Assembly: GCA_031260095.1 (NCBI GenBank)
Contig: JAIRKN010000175.1
Location: forward strand, 1-7,899
Direction of reading: 5' to 3'
DNA: 7,899 nt
Source of the DNA: Tannerella sp.
Lineage (GTDB): Bacteria; Bacteroidota; Bacteroidia; Bacteroidales; Tannerellaceae
Shown: positions 1 through 5,988 of the stretch, in pieces
Layout of the letters: every line of letters starts with the position of its first letter
Position numbering within the stretch: position 1 is the first letter of the stretch
The notes under the pieces: model-generated
Told to the model about the DNA's origin: nothing
Seen by the model: the letters and a program-made list of their open reading frames with translations, nothing else
The model's database searches: none
Position numbers and translations under genes: made by a program

Positions 1-2
1 GG

Positions 3-65
3 TCCGGACAGAAGCGTCTGAACAATGCCGACGAGGATGCAGGCGTTATGAAAGCAGGAAAATAG
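3..65 (+). CDS. possible C-terminal end of an unidentified plus-strand gene (partial)
   Basis: Frame 3 of the plus strand is open from the window edge to a TAG at 63-65 and reads SGQKRLNNADEDAGVMKAGK. This charged, Lys/Asp-rich composition looks more like a protein end than the Cys/Arg-rich reading of frame 2. If real, the gene converges on the rnf operon, and the gap at 66-247 is the space between two convergent transcripts. Only 20 codons are visible, no family is recognisable, and chance openness over this length is quite possible. Confidence 0.3.
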   Translation, partial: SGQKRLNNADEDAGVMKAGK

Positions 66-135
66 CCTTCTTTCTTATCCCTAACTCAGGTTAATAGCTG
101 CTATTTCCTACAAAAAGCCAGTTTAGGTATAGTAT

Positions 136-161
136 AAATCATCATTTAATAATAATGATTT
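136..161. terminator. AT-rich hairpin between convergent genes, possible weak terminator
   Basis: AAATCATCATT (136-146) pairs with AATAATGATTT (151-161) over 11 positions with one C/A mismatch, leaving a four-base TAAT loop. On the plus strand the T-run continues to 163. The position after rnfA and after the possible plus-strand gene suits transcription termination, but a stem made almost only of A-T pairs is weak. The rest of the 66-247 gap shows only short dyads, such as CATGA/TCATG at 190-203. Confidence 0.3.
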
Positions 162-247
162 TTGGCGGATCTGCAAGGACAAATGACGACATGACGTTTC
201 ATGAATGGACGTCGCCGAGCCGGTATAAAAGGGGGCGGTTTCTCTTC

Positions 248-820
248 TTAAACAATACCTGAGAATCCCATGAATGCCATGGCGAGTAGCCCTGCGGTTA
301 TAAGGGCGATGGGTACTCCTTGCATTGTCGCAGGTATTTTTGTCCGTGCGAGTTGTTCGCGGATCCCGGCGAAGATGATGAGGGCGAGAGCGAAACCGAT
401 CGCTGTTGATACGGCGTAAACGACGGATTGTATCAGGTTATATTCTTTTTGTATCACAAGAATAGCTACTCCGAGAATGGCGCAGTTCGTCGTGATAAGA
501 GGCAGGAATACGCCCAGCGCCTGATATAGTGGGGGAGATACTTTTTTAAGGATGATTTCCACCATTTGTACCAATGACGCGATGATGAGGATAAATACGA
601 TCGTCTGGAGGTATTCGAGGCCAAAGGCATCCAGTACGTACTTTTGTATGAGGAATGTTACGATCGTGGCGATGGTCAGGACGAAGGTAACGGCCATACC
701 CATTCCAAGCGCAGTGTCTACTTTTTTAGAAACGCCGAGGAAAGGACAAATGCCCAGGAACTGTGACAGAACGATGTTATTTACAAAAACAGCCGCGATA
801 AATATGATAATGTATTCCAT
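248..820 (-). CDS. rnfA: Rnf complex membrane subunit RnfA
   Basis: RnfA is an integral inner-membrane subunit of the Rnf complex. The 190-residue product is the usual full length and is hydrophobic enough for six membrane helices. Near the N-terminus is the family signature NNIVLSQFLGICPFLG with Cys25. A second half-site, LITTNCAILG, contains Cys113. In characterised Rnf and Nqr complexes the equivalent cysteines of RnfA and RnfE together hold an Fe-S cluster in the membrane that passes electrons across it. The homologous NqrE is excluded because neighbours rnfB and rnfC are Rnf-specific. The ATG at 820 is five bases after the rnfE stop and has no clear Shine-Dalgarno sequence, so translation is probably coupled. 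This is the last gene of the operon. Confidence 0.96.
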   Translation of the reverse strand: MEYIIIFIAAVFVNNIVLSQFLGICPFLGVSKKVDTALGMGMAVTFVLTIATIVTFLIQKYVLDAFGLEYLQTIVFILIIASLVQMVEIILKKVSPPLYQALGVFLPLITTNCAILGVAILVIQKEYNLIQSVVYAVSTAIGFALALIIFAGIREQLARTKIPATMQGVPIALITAGLLAMAFMGFSGIV

Positions 821-825
821 AATGG

Positions 826-1413
826 TTAATTTTTTTTGATGATTTTATTCACGATTGCGATCAGATATCCGAGAACGATGAATGCGCCGGGTACAAGAAT
901 GAATAGTAATGCTCCGTAATCTTCGGGAAAGACGGTCCGCCCGAATACTTTGCCCGTACCGAGTAATTCACGTATGAAGCCGAGTGATGTCAATGCGATT
1001 GTAAATCCCAACCCTATGCCGGCTCCGTCTAATCCGGAGGCGATTATGCCGTTTTTTGCCGCAAAAGATTCCGCCCGTCCGAGGACAATGCAGTTTACGA
1101 CAATAAGCGGGATGAAGAGGCCGAGACTTTTGTACAGGTCAGGTGTATACGCCTGCATACACATCTGCAGGATTGTTACGAAAGAAGCGATGACAACGAT
1201 ATAGGCCGGAATGCGCACCTGATCGGGCGTCAGATTTTTTATCGCTGAAATGGCCATGTTTGAGCAGATCAATACGAATGCCGTAGCAAGTCCCATGCTC
1301 ATTCCGTTGATAGCGGACGAGGTGGTTGCAAGGGTAGGACACATGCCTAATAACAGGACGAATACCGGATTTTCGTCTATAATGCCGTTTTTGATGATCT
1401 TTAAATATTTCAT
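826..1413 (-). CDS. rnfE: Rnf complex membrane subunit RnfE
   Basis: RnfE is the paralogue and partner of RnfA in the inner membrane, with opposite topology in known complexes. The 195-residue product has about six hydrophobic segments. It carries the paired cysteine motifs: DENPVFVLLLGMCPTLA with Cys25, and PLIVVNCIVLGRAESFA with Cys108. The motif after Cys25 (CPTLA rather than CPFLG) and the GRAESFA sequence are what separate RnfE/NqrD from RnfA/NqrE. The extra cysteines at 50 and 85 are not part of the known cluster motif. The protein ends in a Lys-rich tail. It sits 46 bases after rnfG and five bases before rnfA in a single transcription unit. Confidence 0.96.
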   Translation of the reverse strand: MKYLKIIKNGIIDENPVFVLLLGMCPTLATTSSAINGMSMGLATAFVLICSNMAISAIKNLTPDQVRIPAYIVVIASFVTILQMCMQAYTPDLYKSLGLFIPLIVVNCIVLGRAESFAAKNGIIASGLDGAGIGLGFTIALTSLGFIRELLGTGKVFGRTVFPEDYGALLFILVPGAFIVLGYLIAIVNKIIKKN

Positions 1414-1459
1414 ATCCGTTCAATATTTTATATTAAATAGTTGACAACCGAATTTTGTT

Positions 1460-2143
1460 TCATTTCGTGGAGTGATTTTCAGTTGCTTTGTTTTCGGTAT
1501 CCGTTCCGGTAGCGCTGCTTGTTGCATCAGCGTCAACCGAGCCGGTTGCTCCGCTTGTGGCGTCCGTATTACCGGAGTATGCGGAATATGCCAGGTTGAT
1601 TGCATCCAGAAAAGCACGTGAAGAGATGGTTGCCGCAGTGATAGCGTCAACATCACCTCCGTCATTAGCCACCTTTAATCCACCCTTTTTCAGATTCCGT
1701 CCGATGATATTCCGGCGATTTTTGTCTTGACGAAACCATTCTTCCATTTTGGATCCGAGGCCGGGTGTTTCATTATGTTCCAGTACCGAATAATTGAGCA
1801 GTTTGCCCTCCGTATCAAATCCCACCATTACCCGGATGATTCCGCTAAAGCCTTTTTTGGTATAGCTCTCCACAGCACATCCGACCGGTTGCCCTTCCTT
1901 TTTTGCCGGATAGATAATGAGCGAATCTCCCTCCGTAACAGCCGCTTTATACTGCTCTTCCATCGGATTATTATCAAATCCGGGCGTTACATTCTTTATG
2001 GCGTTTTGTAATTCGGCCGCTTTGGATCGTGCGATAGCGTCTGCCGTATATTTGTTGGCAGCAGATAAGGCAATGCCGGCAACAAGACAGATAACGGTCA
2101 GTGACAGTAAGATATTGGGTAATGTCGATTTCAGTTTTTCCAT
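1460..2143 (-). CDS. rnfG: Rnf complex FMN-binding subunit RnfG with an extended C-terminal tail
   Basis: RnfG is the periplasm-facing subunit that holds FMN covalently through a phosphoester to threonine, attached by the flavin transferase ApbE (no apbE gene lies in this window). The 227-residue product has one N-terminal membrane helix (about 9-29) and then an FMN-binding domain (about 75-185). The latter includes the LEHNETPGLG segment (121-130) and the attachment motif DAITAATISS, in which Thr172 is the expected FMN site. The usual Gly of Dxx[ST]GAT is Ala170 here. Residues 190-227 form a low-complexity Asp/Ala/Thr/Ser/Gly tail. Within it, D194-ATSGA-T200 fits the flavinylation heptad exactly, and D206-ATSSA-T212 fits it loosely. 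Start at 2143: GGAGGA lies seven bases upstream, inside the end of rnfD, and the genes are one base apart. Confidence 0.95.
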   Translation of the reverse strand: MEKLKSTLPNILLSLTVICLVAGIALSAANKYTADAIARSKAAELQNAIKNVTPGFDNNPMEEQYKAAVTEGDSLIIYPAKKEGQPVGCAVESYTKKGFSGIIRVMVGFDTEGKLLNYSVLEHNETPGLGSKMEEWFRQDKNRRNIIGRNLKKGGLKVANDGGDVDAITAATISSRAFLDAINLAYSAYSGNTDATSGATGSVDADATSSATGTDTENKATENHSTK

Positions 2144-2144
2144 C

Positions 2145-3152
2145 TTATTTTCCTCCGAAATGTTTGGGTTTGATATACGTGTTGATAAGCGGGGTCAGAG
2201 CGTTCATGATCAGTATGGCAAAAGACATTCCCTCCGGATATGCCCCGAATATGCGGATAACGACTGTTATCACGCCTATACCTATACCATAGACCACCAT
2301 GCCTCTTTTACTCATGGGCGACGTCACGTAGTCCGTAGCCATGAATACGGCGCCCAACATCAATCCTCCGGATGTAAGGTGAATCAGCGGATGAAATATT
2401 TCGGCCGAGTGCATGAGTGTCTGTATATCGGTTGTTCCCTCCGCGTAGCAGGTGTGAAGCATCGTGCCCGCAAAAAGCAGGCCGGTAAAAATAGCCACCG
2501 TACTCAGTATGGAAACGGGAATATGCCATGTGATGATTTTTCGGAAGAGCATAAATGCCAGACCTAAAAGTAGGGCTATTTCACTGATTTCTCCCAGACT
2601 GCCGCCCGTAAGCCCGACGGCAGACAGACCTGCCGTGGCAAAATCGTTACTGTAATGGATCAGGGATAATGTGGTTGCTCCGGTTTGTGCATCTAAGTAG
2701 GTCATGGGAAAGGCTCCTGCCACAGGCCAGGTGGTCATTTGCGCCGGAAATGAGATAAGCAGGAAGACACGGCCTACGAGCGCCGGATTAAAAATATTGT
2801 TTCCGAGTCCGCCGAATGACATTTTTCCGATCCCTATTGCGACAAACGCGCCAATGATGATGATCCATACAGGTAAGTTTGAAGGCAGATTGAATGCGAG
2901 CAATACGCCTGTTACGATTGCGGAACCGTCATAGATAGTCGATTCTTTTTTGAACAGAAACTTCCTGACGAGGTATTCGCAAAGAATACATGAAGCAACC
3001 GAAACAAGGGTTACAATCAATGCCCCCAGTCCGAAGCAATACAACGATACCAGAAATGCCGGAATGAGTGCGATCAACACTCCGTACATGTTCTTACTTA
3101 TTGAATCGCCGCTGTGTATATGGGGCGAAGGAGATATAATCATTTTTTTCAT
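2145..3152 (-). CDS. rnfD: Rnf complex ion-translocation and FMN subunit RnfD
   Basis: RnfD is a polytopic inner-membrane subunit homologous to NqrB and is the likely ion-translocating part of the complex. The 335-residue product begins with the typical SPSPHIHSGDS segment (residues 7-17), followed by about nine to ten hydrophobic helices. Conserved landmarks are DGSAIVTGVLLAFNLP (75-90), KMSFGGLGNNIFNPALVGRV (110-129), and the covalent-FMN motif D154-AQTGA-T160, with Thr160 as the expected attachment site. A second conserved stretch, GGLMLGAVFMATDYVTSP, lies in the last quarter. The length is normal for the family. Two ATG codons open the frame (3152 and 3143). The first gives the usual family N-terminus, and neither has a strong ribosome binding site. 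The gene follows rnfC after 38 bases and is coupled to rnfG downstream. Confidence 0.96.
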   Translation of the reverse strand: MKKMIISPSPHIHSGDSISKNMYGVLIALIPAFLVSLYCFGLGALIVTLVSVASCILCEYLVRKFLFKKESTIYDGSAIVTGVLLAFNLPSNLPVWIIIIGAFVAIGIGKMSFGGLGNNIFNPALVGRVFLLISFPAQMTTWPVAGAFPMTYLDAQTGATTLSLIHYSNDFATAGLSAVGLTGGSLGEISEIALLLGLAFMLFRKIITWHIPVSILSTVAIFTGLLFAGTMLHTCYAEGTTDIQTLMHSAEIFHPLIHLTSGGLMLGAVFMATDYVTSPMSKRGMVVYGIGIGVITVVIRIFGAYPEGMSFAILIMNALTPLINTYIKPKHFGGK

Positions 3153-3190
3153 TCGTTTATGCGTTTTATTGTTTTATAATGCTCCGTTGC

Positions 3191-4519
3191 TCACTGTTTT
3201 CTTGCTCTGATGATTCCCATGACGACGTTTTTTCCTAAACGTATATAATCCAGTAGCGGACGGTTAGCCGGACAGGTATAACTGCATGAGCCACATTCGA
3301 TACAATCTACAATGTAATTCTTTTCTGCGTCATCCCATACTTTATATTCGGACAGGTTCATCAATAAACTGGGCTCAAGTCCCATCGGACAAGCCTCTAC
3401 ACATTTGGCGCAACGTATGCAGTCGCGCATCGGAGGTCGTACGGATTCTTCTTTCGTCATGATAAGGATGCCGGAGCTTCCTTTCGTAACCGGTGCGGTT
3501 GCATTAATCATCGCCCGGCCCATCATCGGACCGCCACCGATTAGCTTGCCTGTGTCTTCCGGCATACCTCCTGCCGCGTCGATCAGCGTACCGGCAGGAG
3601 TTCCTATACGGGCCAGGAAGTTGGAAGGCCTGGTTACCTTTTTTCCCGTGACCGTTATAACCCGTTCGATAAGCGGTTTGTTTTTTTGCACAGCCTCATA
3701 TACGGCATAAACAGTGCCGACATTTTGTACGACCGCTCCTACGGAAATAGGTAACGCTCCGCTTTTGACCTGACGACGGATGACCGCATCAATCAGTTGT
3801 TTCTCCCCCCCCTGCGGATATTTCATTTTCAACGGCATGATTTCAATGCCTTTGTATTCCGCCGAAAGTTTTGTCATCCGGTCTATTGCATCGGGTTTGT
3901 TACACTCGATTCCGATGACAGCGCGGCAGACGTTCAATGATTTCATCAAAATGGCGGTTCCGATCATGATCTGTTCGCCTTTTTCTATCATCAGTGAATG
4001 GTCGGCCGTGAGATAAGGCTCACACTCCACCGCATTGATGATGAGTATTTCGGCTTTGTTTCCGGGAGGAGGAGTAAGTTTTATTTTGGTCGGGAAGGTA
4101 GCGCCTCCCATTCCAACAATACCGGCCGTTTCAATTCTTTTTATAATTTCTTCGGATGAAAGATTACATTCTTTGACAATCGTTTCGCTACGGTCAATAT
4201 CTGCCTCCCACTCATCGCCTTCTACATTAATATATACCGCAGGGCGTGTTATCCCGGAACTATCCGTCATGTTGTCGACTTTGGTTACCGTACCGGATAC
4301 GGACGAGTGGACGTTTGCGGAAACCAACCCTTCGGCTTTTCCGATCAGTGTGCCGACTTTGACTTTATCCCCTTTGGCGACAACCGCTTTTGCCGGTGCA
4401 CCTATATGCTGGCCTAACGGAATGACAACTGCTTCCGGTGCTGTTATCATTTCTATCGGCCGGCTTGCCGATAATTTATTCCCCGGTGGATGAATACCTC
4501 CTATTCGAAAGCTGCGCAT
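3191..4519 (-). CDS. rnfC: Rnf complex NAD(H)-site subunit RnfC
   Basis: RnfC is the peripheral cytoplasmic subunit where NAD+ is reduced, or NADH oxidised in reverse. It resembles the flavin/NADH-binding part of NuoF. The 442-residue product starts with a biotinyl/lipoyl-like barrel (about 25-80). A glycine-rich GMGGATFP nucleotide/flavin motif (136-143) follows, then NAVECEPYLTADH (162-174). Two [4Fe-4S] ferredoxin motifs lie near the C-terminus: C367xxC370xxC373xxxC377P and C406xxC409xxC412xxxC416P. The protein is the short form. The long repetitive C-terminal extension of E. coli RsxC is absent and the chain ends about 25 residues after the last cysteine. An eight-base G-run (coding strand) at 3805-3812 encodes the Gly-Gly of QGGEKQ. 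The frame is intact. The gap to rnfB is 34 bases with no recognisable promoter. Confidence 0.97.
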   Translation of the reverse strand: MRSFRIGGIHPPGNKLSASRPIEMITAPEAVVIPLGQHIGAPAKAVVAKGDKVKVGTLIGKAEGLVSANVHSSVSGTVTKVDNMTDSSGITRPAVYINVEGDEWEADIDRSETIVKECNLSSEEIIKRIETAGIVGMGGATFPTKIKLTPPPGNKAEILIINAVECEPYLTADHSLMIEKGEQIMIGTAILMKSLNVCRAVIGIECNKPDAIDRMTKLSAEYKGIEIMPLKMKYPQGGEKQLIDAVIRRQVKSGALPISVGAVVQNVGTVYAVYEAVQKNKPLIERVITVTGKKVTRPSNFLARIGTPAGTLIDAAGGMPEDTGKLIGGGPMMGRAMINATAPVTKGSSGILIMTKEESVRPPMRDCIRCAKCVEACPMGLEPSLLMNLSEYKVWDDAEKNYIVDCIECGSCSYTCPANRPLLDYIRLGKNVVMGIIRARKQ

Positions 4520-4553
4520 TTGTTTCTATAATGTTTAATTATTTAATCATTTG

Positions 4554-5414
4554 TTATTGCATTGAAGTGGTGAGTGATTTCTCATTCTTCTCTTCTGCTG
4601 TTTTACGCGGTGGAAAATTAAGTTCGTGTATGGCATTTGTAGGACAGACAACAACACATTTACGGCATAGGCGGCATTTGACGTCGTCTATATAGGCCAG
4701 GTTGTTTTCGATCGTTATAGCGCCGAATGTACATTCCTTAAAACATCTGTTGCAACCGATGCAGGCATTGGAACACGCTTTGCGTGCAACGCCTCCTTTA
4801 TCTTTGTTTATACATGAAACAAAGATACGGCGTGACTTCGGTCCTTTTTTGCGCATCTCAATGATATTTTTCGGACATGCTTTTACACATGCTCCACATG
4901 CTACGCATTTTTCCTCAGAAACTTCAGCCAGCCCTGTTTGCAAATTTATATGTATCGCATCGAACGCACATGCGTCAACGCAATCGCCTAATCCAAGGCA
5001 ACCAAACGAACAACCGGTTTCGCCACTATACAATGATGCTGCAATGGCGCAATTTTGCGCTCCGTCGTATTCATTTGTACGCGGACGGACATCACAGGTT
5101 CCGTTACAGCGTACTACGGCTACTTTCGGAACGGCGTTTCCCGCATCTTTGCCCATTATTGTCGCCACATTTTTCATAACATCAACTCCACCCACCGGAC
5201 ATGACAAATCTTCCAGCGATTCCGCTTTTACACAAGCAACTGCAAAGCCACCGCATCCGGGATAGCCACATCCTCCGCAATTAGCACCCGGTAATACGTC
5301 AAGCACCTGAGCGATACGGGGGTCTTCTTTTACTTCAAATCTTTTTGATAAAACAAACAGGATGAATGCTGCCGAAGCTCCTATGATACCTAATAGAATG
5401 ATTGCTATATACAT
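4554..5414 (-). CDS. rnfB: Rnf complex ferredoxin-accepting Fe-S subunit RnfB (long form)
   Basis: RnfB is a membrane-anchored polyferredoxin and the entry point for electrons from reduced ferredoxin. The 286-residue product has one N-terminal membrane helix (about 2-24). An Fe-S domain of the pattern C46xxC49xxxxC54-x17-C72 follows, within LPGANCGGCGYPGC. A Cys-containing region comes next (C103, C107, C122), with C135, C139, C145 and C149 resembling a ferredoxin half-site. Three clear [4Fe-4S] motifs follow: C170/C173/C176/C180P, C218/C221/C224/C228 and C247/C250/C253/C257P. The protein is much longer than E. coli RsxB (about 190 residues) and matches the multi-cluster form of anaerobes. 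The last about 20 residues are charged and poorly ordered in appearance. The ATG at 5414 is nine bases after the rseC stop and lacks a Shine-Dalgarno sequence. Confidence 0.97.
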   Translation of the reverse strand: MYIAIILLGIIGASAAFILFVLSKRFEVKEDPRIAQVLDVLPGANCGGCGYPGCGGFAVACVKAESLEDLSCPVGGVDVMKNVATIMGKDAGNAVPKVAVVRCNGTCDVRPRTNEYDGAQNCAIAASLYSGETGCSFGCLGLGDCVDACAFDAIHINLQTGLAEVSEEKCVACGACVKACPKNIIEMRKKGPKSRRIFVSCINKDKGGVARKACSNACIGCNRCFKECTFGAITIENNLAYIDDVKCRLCRKCVVVCPTNAIHELNFPPRKTAEEKNEKSLTTSMQ

Positions 5415-5423
5415 TATAATTAC

Positions 5424-5870
5424 TTAGAGTGATTGGTTCGGTTTGTTGTATGTATCCTGTACTTTAGAGAGCGAGAATACACATTTCTTCTTTAATCTGT
5501 CACGGAAAATATATAGTATGAAATAATAAGGAATAAGAATGGATAATCCCGCCAGTCCGCTGATACCTTCGCTTCCACTTTGATTCATTCCTATGATCAG
5601 GGCGATGATGACTAAAATTAAGGGTATGGTAAAAGCCATAATGACGGCAAAGAACCCTACGGATGAATGTGCGGAAATAATGACCTGTTCATTAGTCGTG
5701 TACCTCCCGGAAGTATCGTCAATTTCAATTATTTTTTCTTTTTTATCCGAAACAAGACATGCGGATCGTGCGTGGCAAGCACTGCATGTTGCCTTCTGTT
5801 CAATTCTGACGAATACCCGATGCCTTTCTATCTTTTCTATTATGCCCTGATGTTGAATTAAATCTTTCAT
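5424..5870 (-). CDS. rseC: RseC/MucC-like small membrane protein (SoxR-reducing system family)
   Basis: The 148-residue product begins MKDLIQHQGIIEKIE, a soluble N-terminal domain containing C29xxC32xxxxxC38 (TCSACHARSACL). Two membrane helices follow (about 72-94 and 104-122), then a short Lys-rich cytoplasmic-type tail with Cys130. This layout is that of the RseC/MucC family, named for a role in sigma-E control and in the SoxR-reducing system together with Rsx/Rnf proteins. Its exact job in Bacteroidetes is not established. The cysteine cluster hints at metal or redox sensing (inference). A TTG ten codons upstream (5900) is in frame, but it lies within a few bases of the predicted transcript start and inside the dyad, so ATG 5870 is preferred. 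As first gene of the operon it is probably co-transcribed with rnfBCDGEA. Confidence 0.88.
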   Translation of the reverse strand: MKDLIQHQGIIEKIERHRVFVRIEQKATCSACHARSACLVSDKKEKIIEIDDTSGRYTTNEQVIISAHSSVGFFAVIMAFTIPLILVIIALIIGMNQSGSEGISGLAGLSILIPYYFILYIFRDRLKKKCVFSLSKVQDTYNKPNQSL

Positions 5871-5877
5871 AATGCTT

Positions 5878-5903
5878 GAATTGCAAACTCTACTTTGCAA
5901 TTC
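5878..5903. promoter_or_regulatory. perfect 26-bp dyad in the leader of the rseC-rnf operon
   Basis: GAATTGCAAA (5878-5887) and TTTGCAATTC (5894-5903) are perfect reverse complements separated by six bases (CTCTAC on the plus strand). The dyad ends seven bases before the rseC ATG (5870) and begins five bases downstream of the candidate -7 element (5909-5916). It therefore overlaps the expected transcript start. It could act as an operator for a dimeric regulator, as a hairpin at the very 5' end of the mRNA that affects stability or translation, or both. No T-run follows it, so it does not look like a terminator. Confidence 0.6.
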
Positions 5904-5908
5904 GAGGG

Positions 5909-5916
5909 CAAAAATA
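5909..5916 (-). promoter_or_regulatory. candidate Bacteroidetes -7 promoter element for the rseC-rnf operon
   Basis: Read on the minus strand the sequence is TATTTTTG, matching the Bacteroidetes -7 consensus TAnnTTTG. The expected start of transcription is a few bases downstream (about 5902-5905), giving a leader of roughly 33 bases before the rseC ATG. No TTTG is seen at the usual -33 distance. The nearest TTG is 28 bases upstream, which is too far. The region is AT-rich, so a chance match is possible. Confidence 0.4.
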
Positions 5917-5988
5917 CTAATTAAAAGTATATGGACAGTATATACAAGTGATATTTTTTGTTAAAGATGACGGGTTGAAAGTAAATAG

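Noticed and set aside
93..105. AATAG-CTG-CTATT mini-hairpin as a terminator
   Set aside because: Five A/T-rich pairs with a three-base loop and no T-run are too weak to call.
1917..2567. 216-codon plus-strand open frame across the rnfG/rnfD junction
   Set aside because: It lies opposite two intact, well-recognised genes and has a translation without membrane or domain pattern.
4035..4493. 152-codon plus-strand open frame opposite rnfC
   Set aside because: Shadow of the conserved N-terminal half of rnfC; no independent support.
4702..5265. 187-codon plus-strand open frame opposite rnfB
   Set aside because: It is antisense to the cysteine-rich coding region of rnfB; its His/Pro/Ser-rich translation is typical of a shadow frame, and it has no ribosome binding site or family resemblance.
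248..5414. Na+-translocating NADH:quinone reductase (Nqr) as an alternative identity
   Set aside because: RnfA, D, E and G have Nqr homologues, but the operon contains the polyferredoxin RnfB and an RnfC with two ferredoxin motifs, and lacks NqrF and NqrA.
5871..5900. Ten-codon N-terminal extension of rseC from a TTG at 5900
   Set aside because: The TTG lies inside the dyad and about at the predicted transcript start, and the extension (MQSRVCNSSI) is unlike the family, whose proteins begin at the ATG 5870 with MKDLIQHQG.
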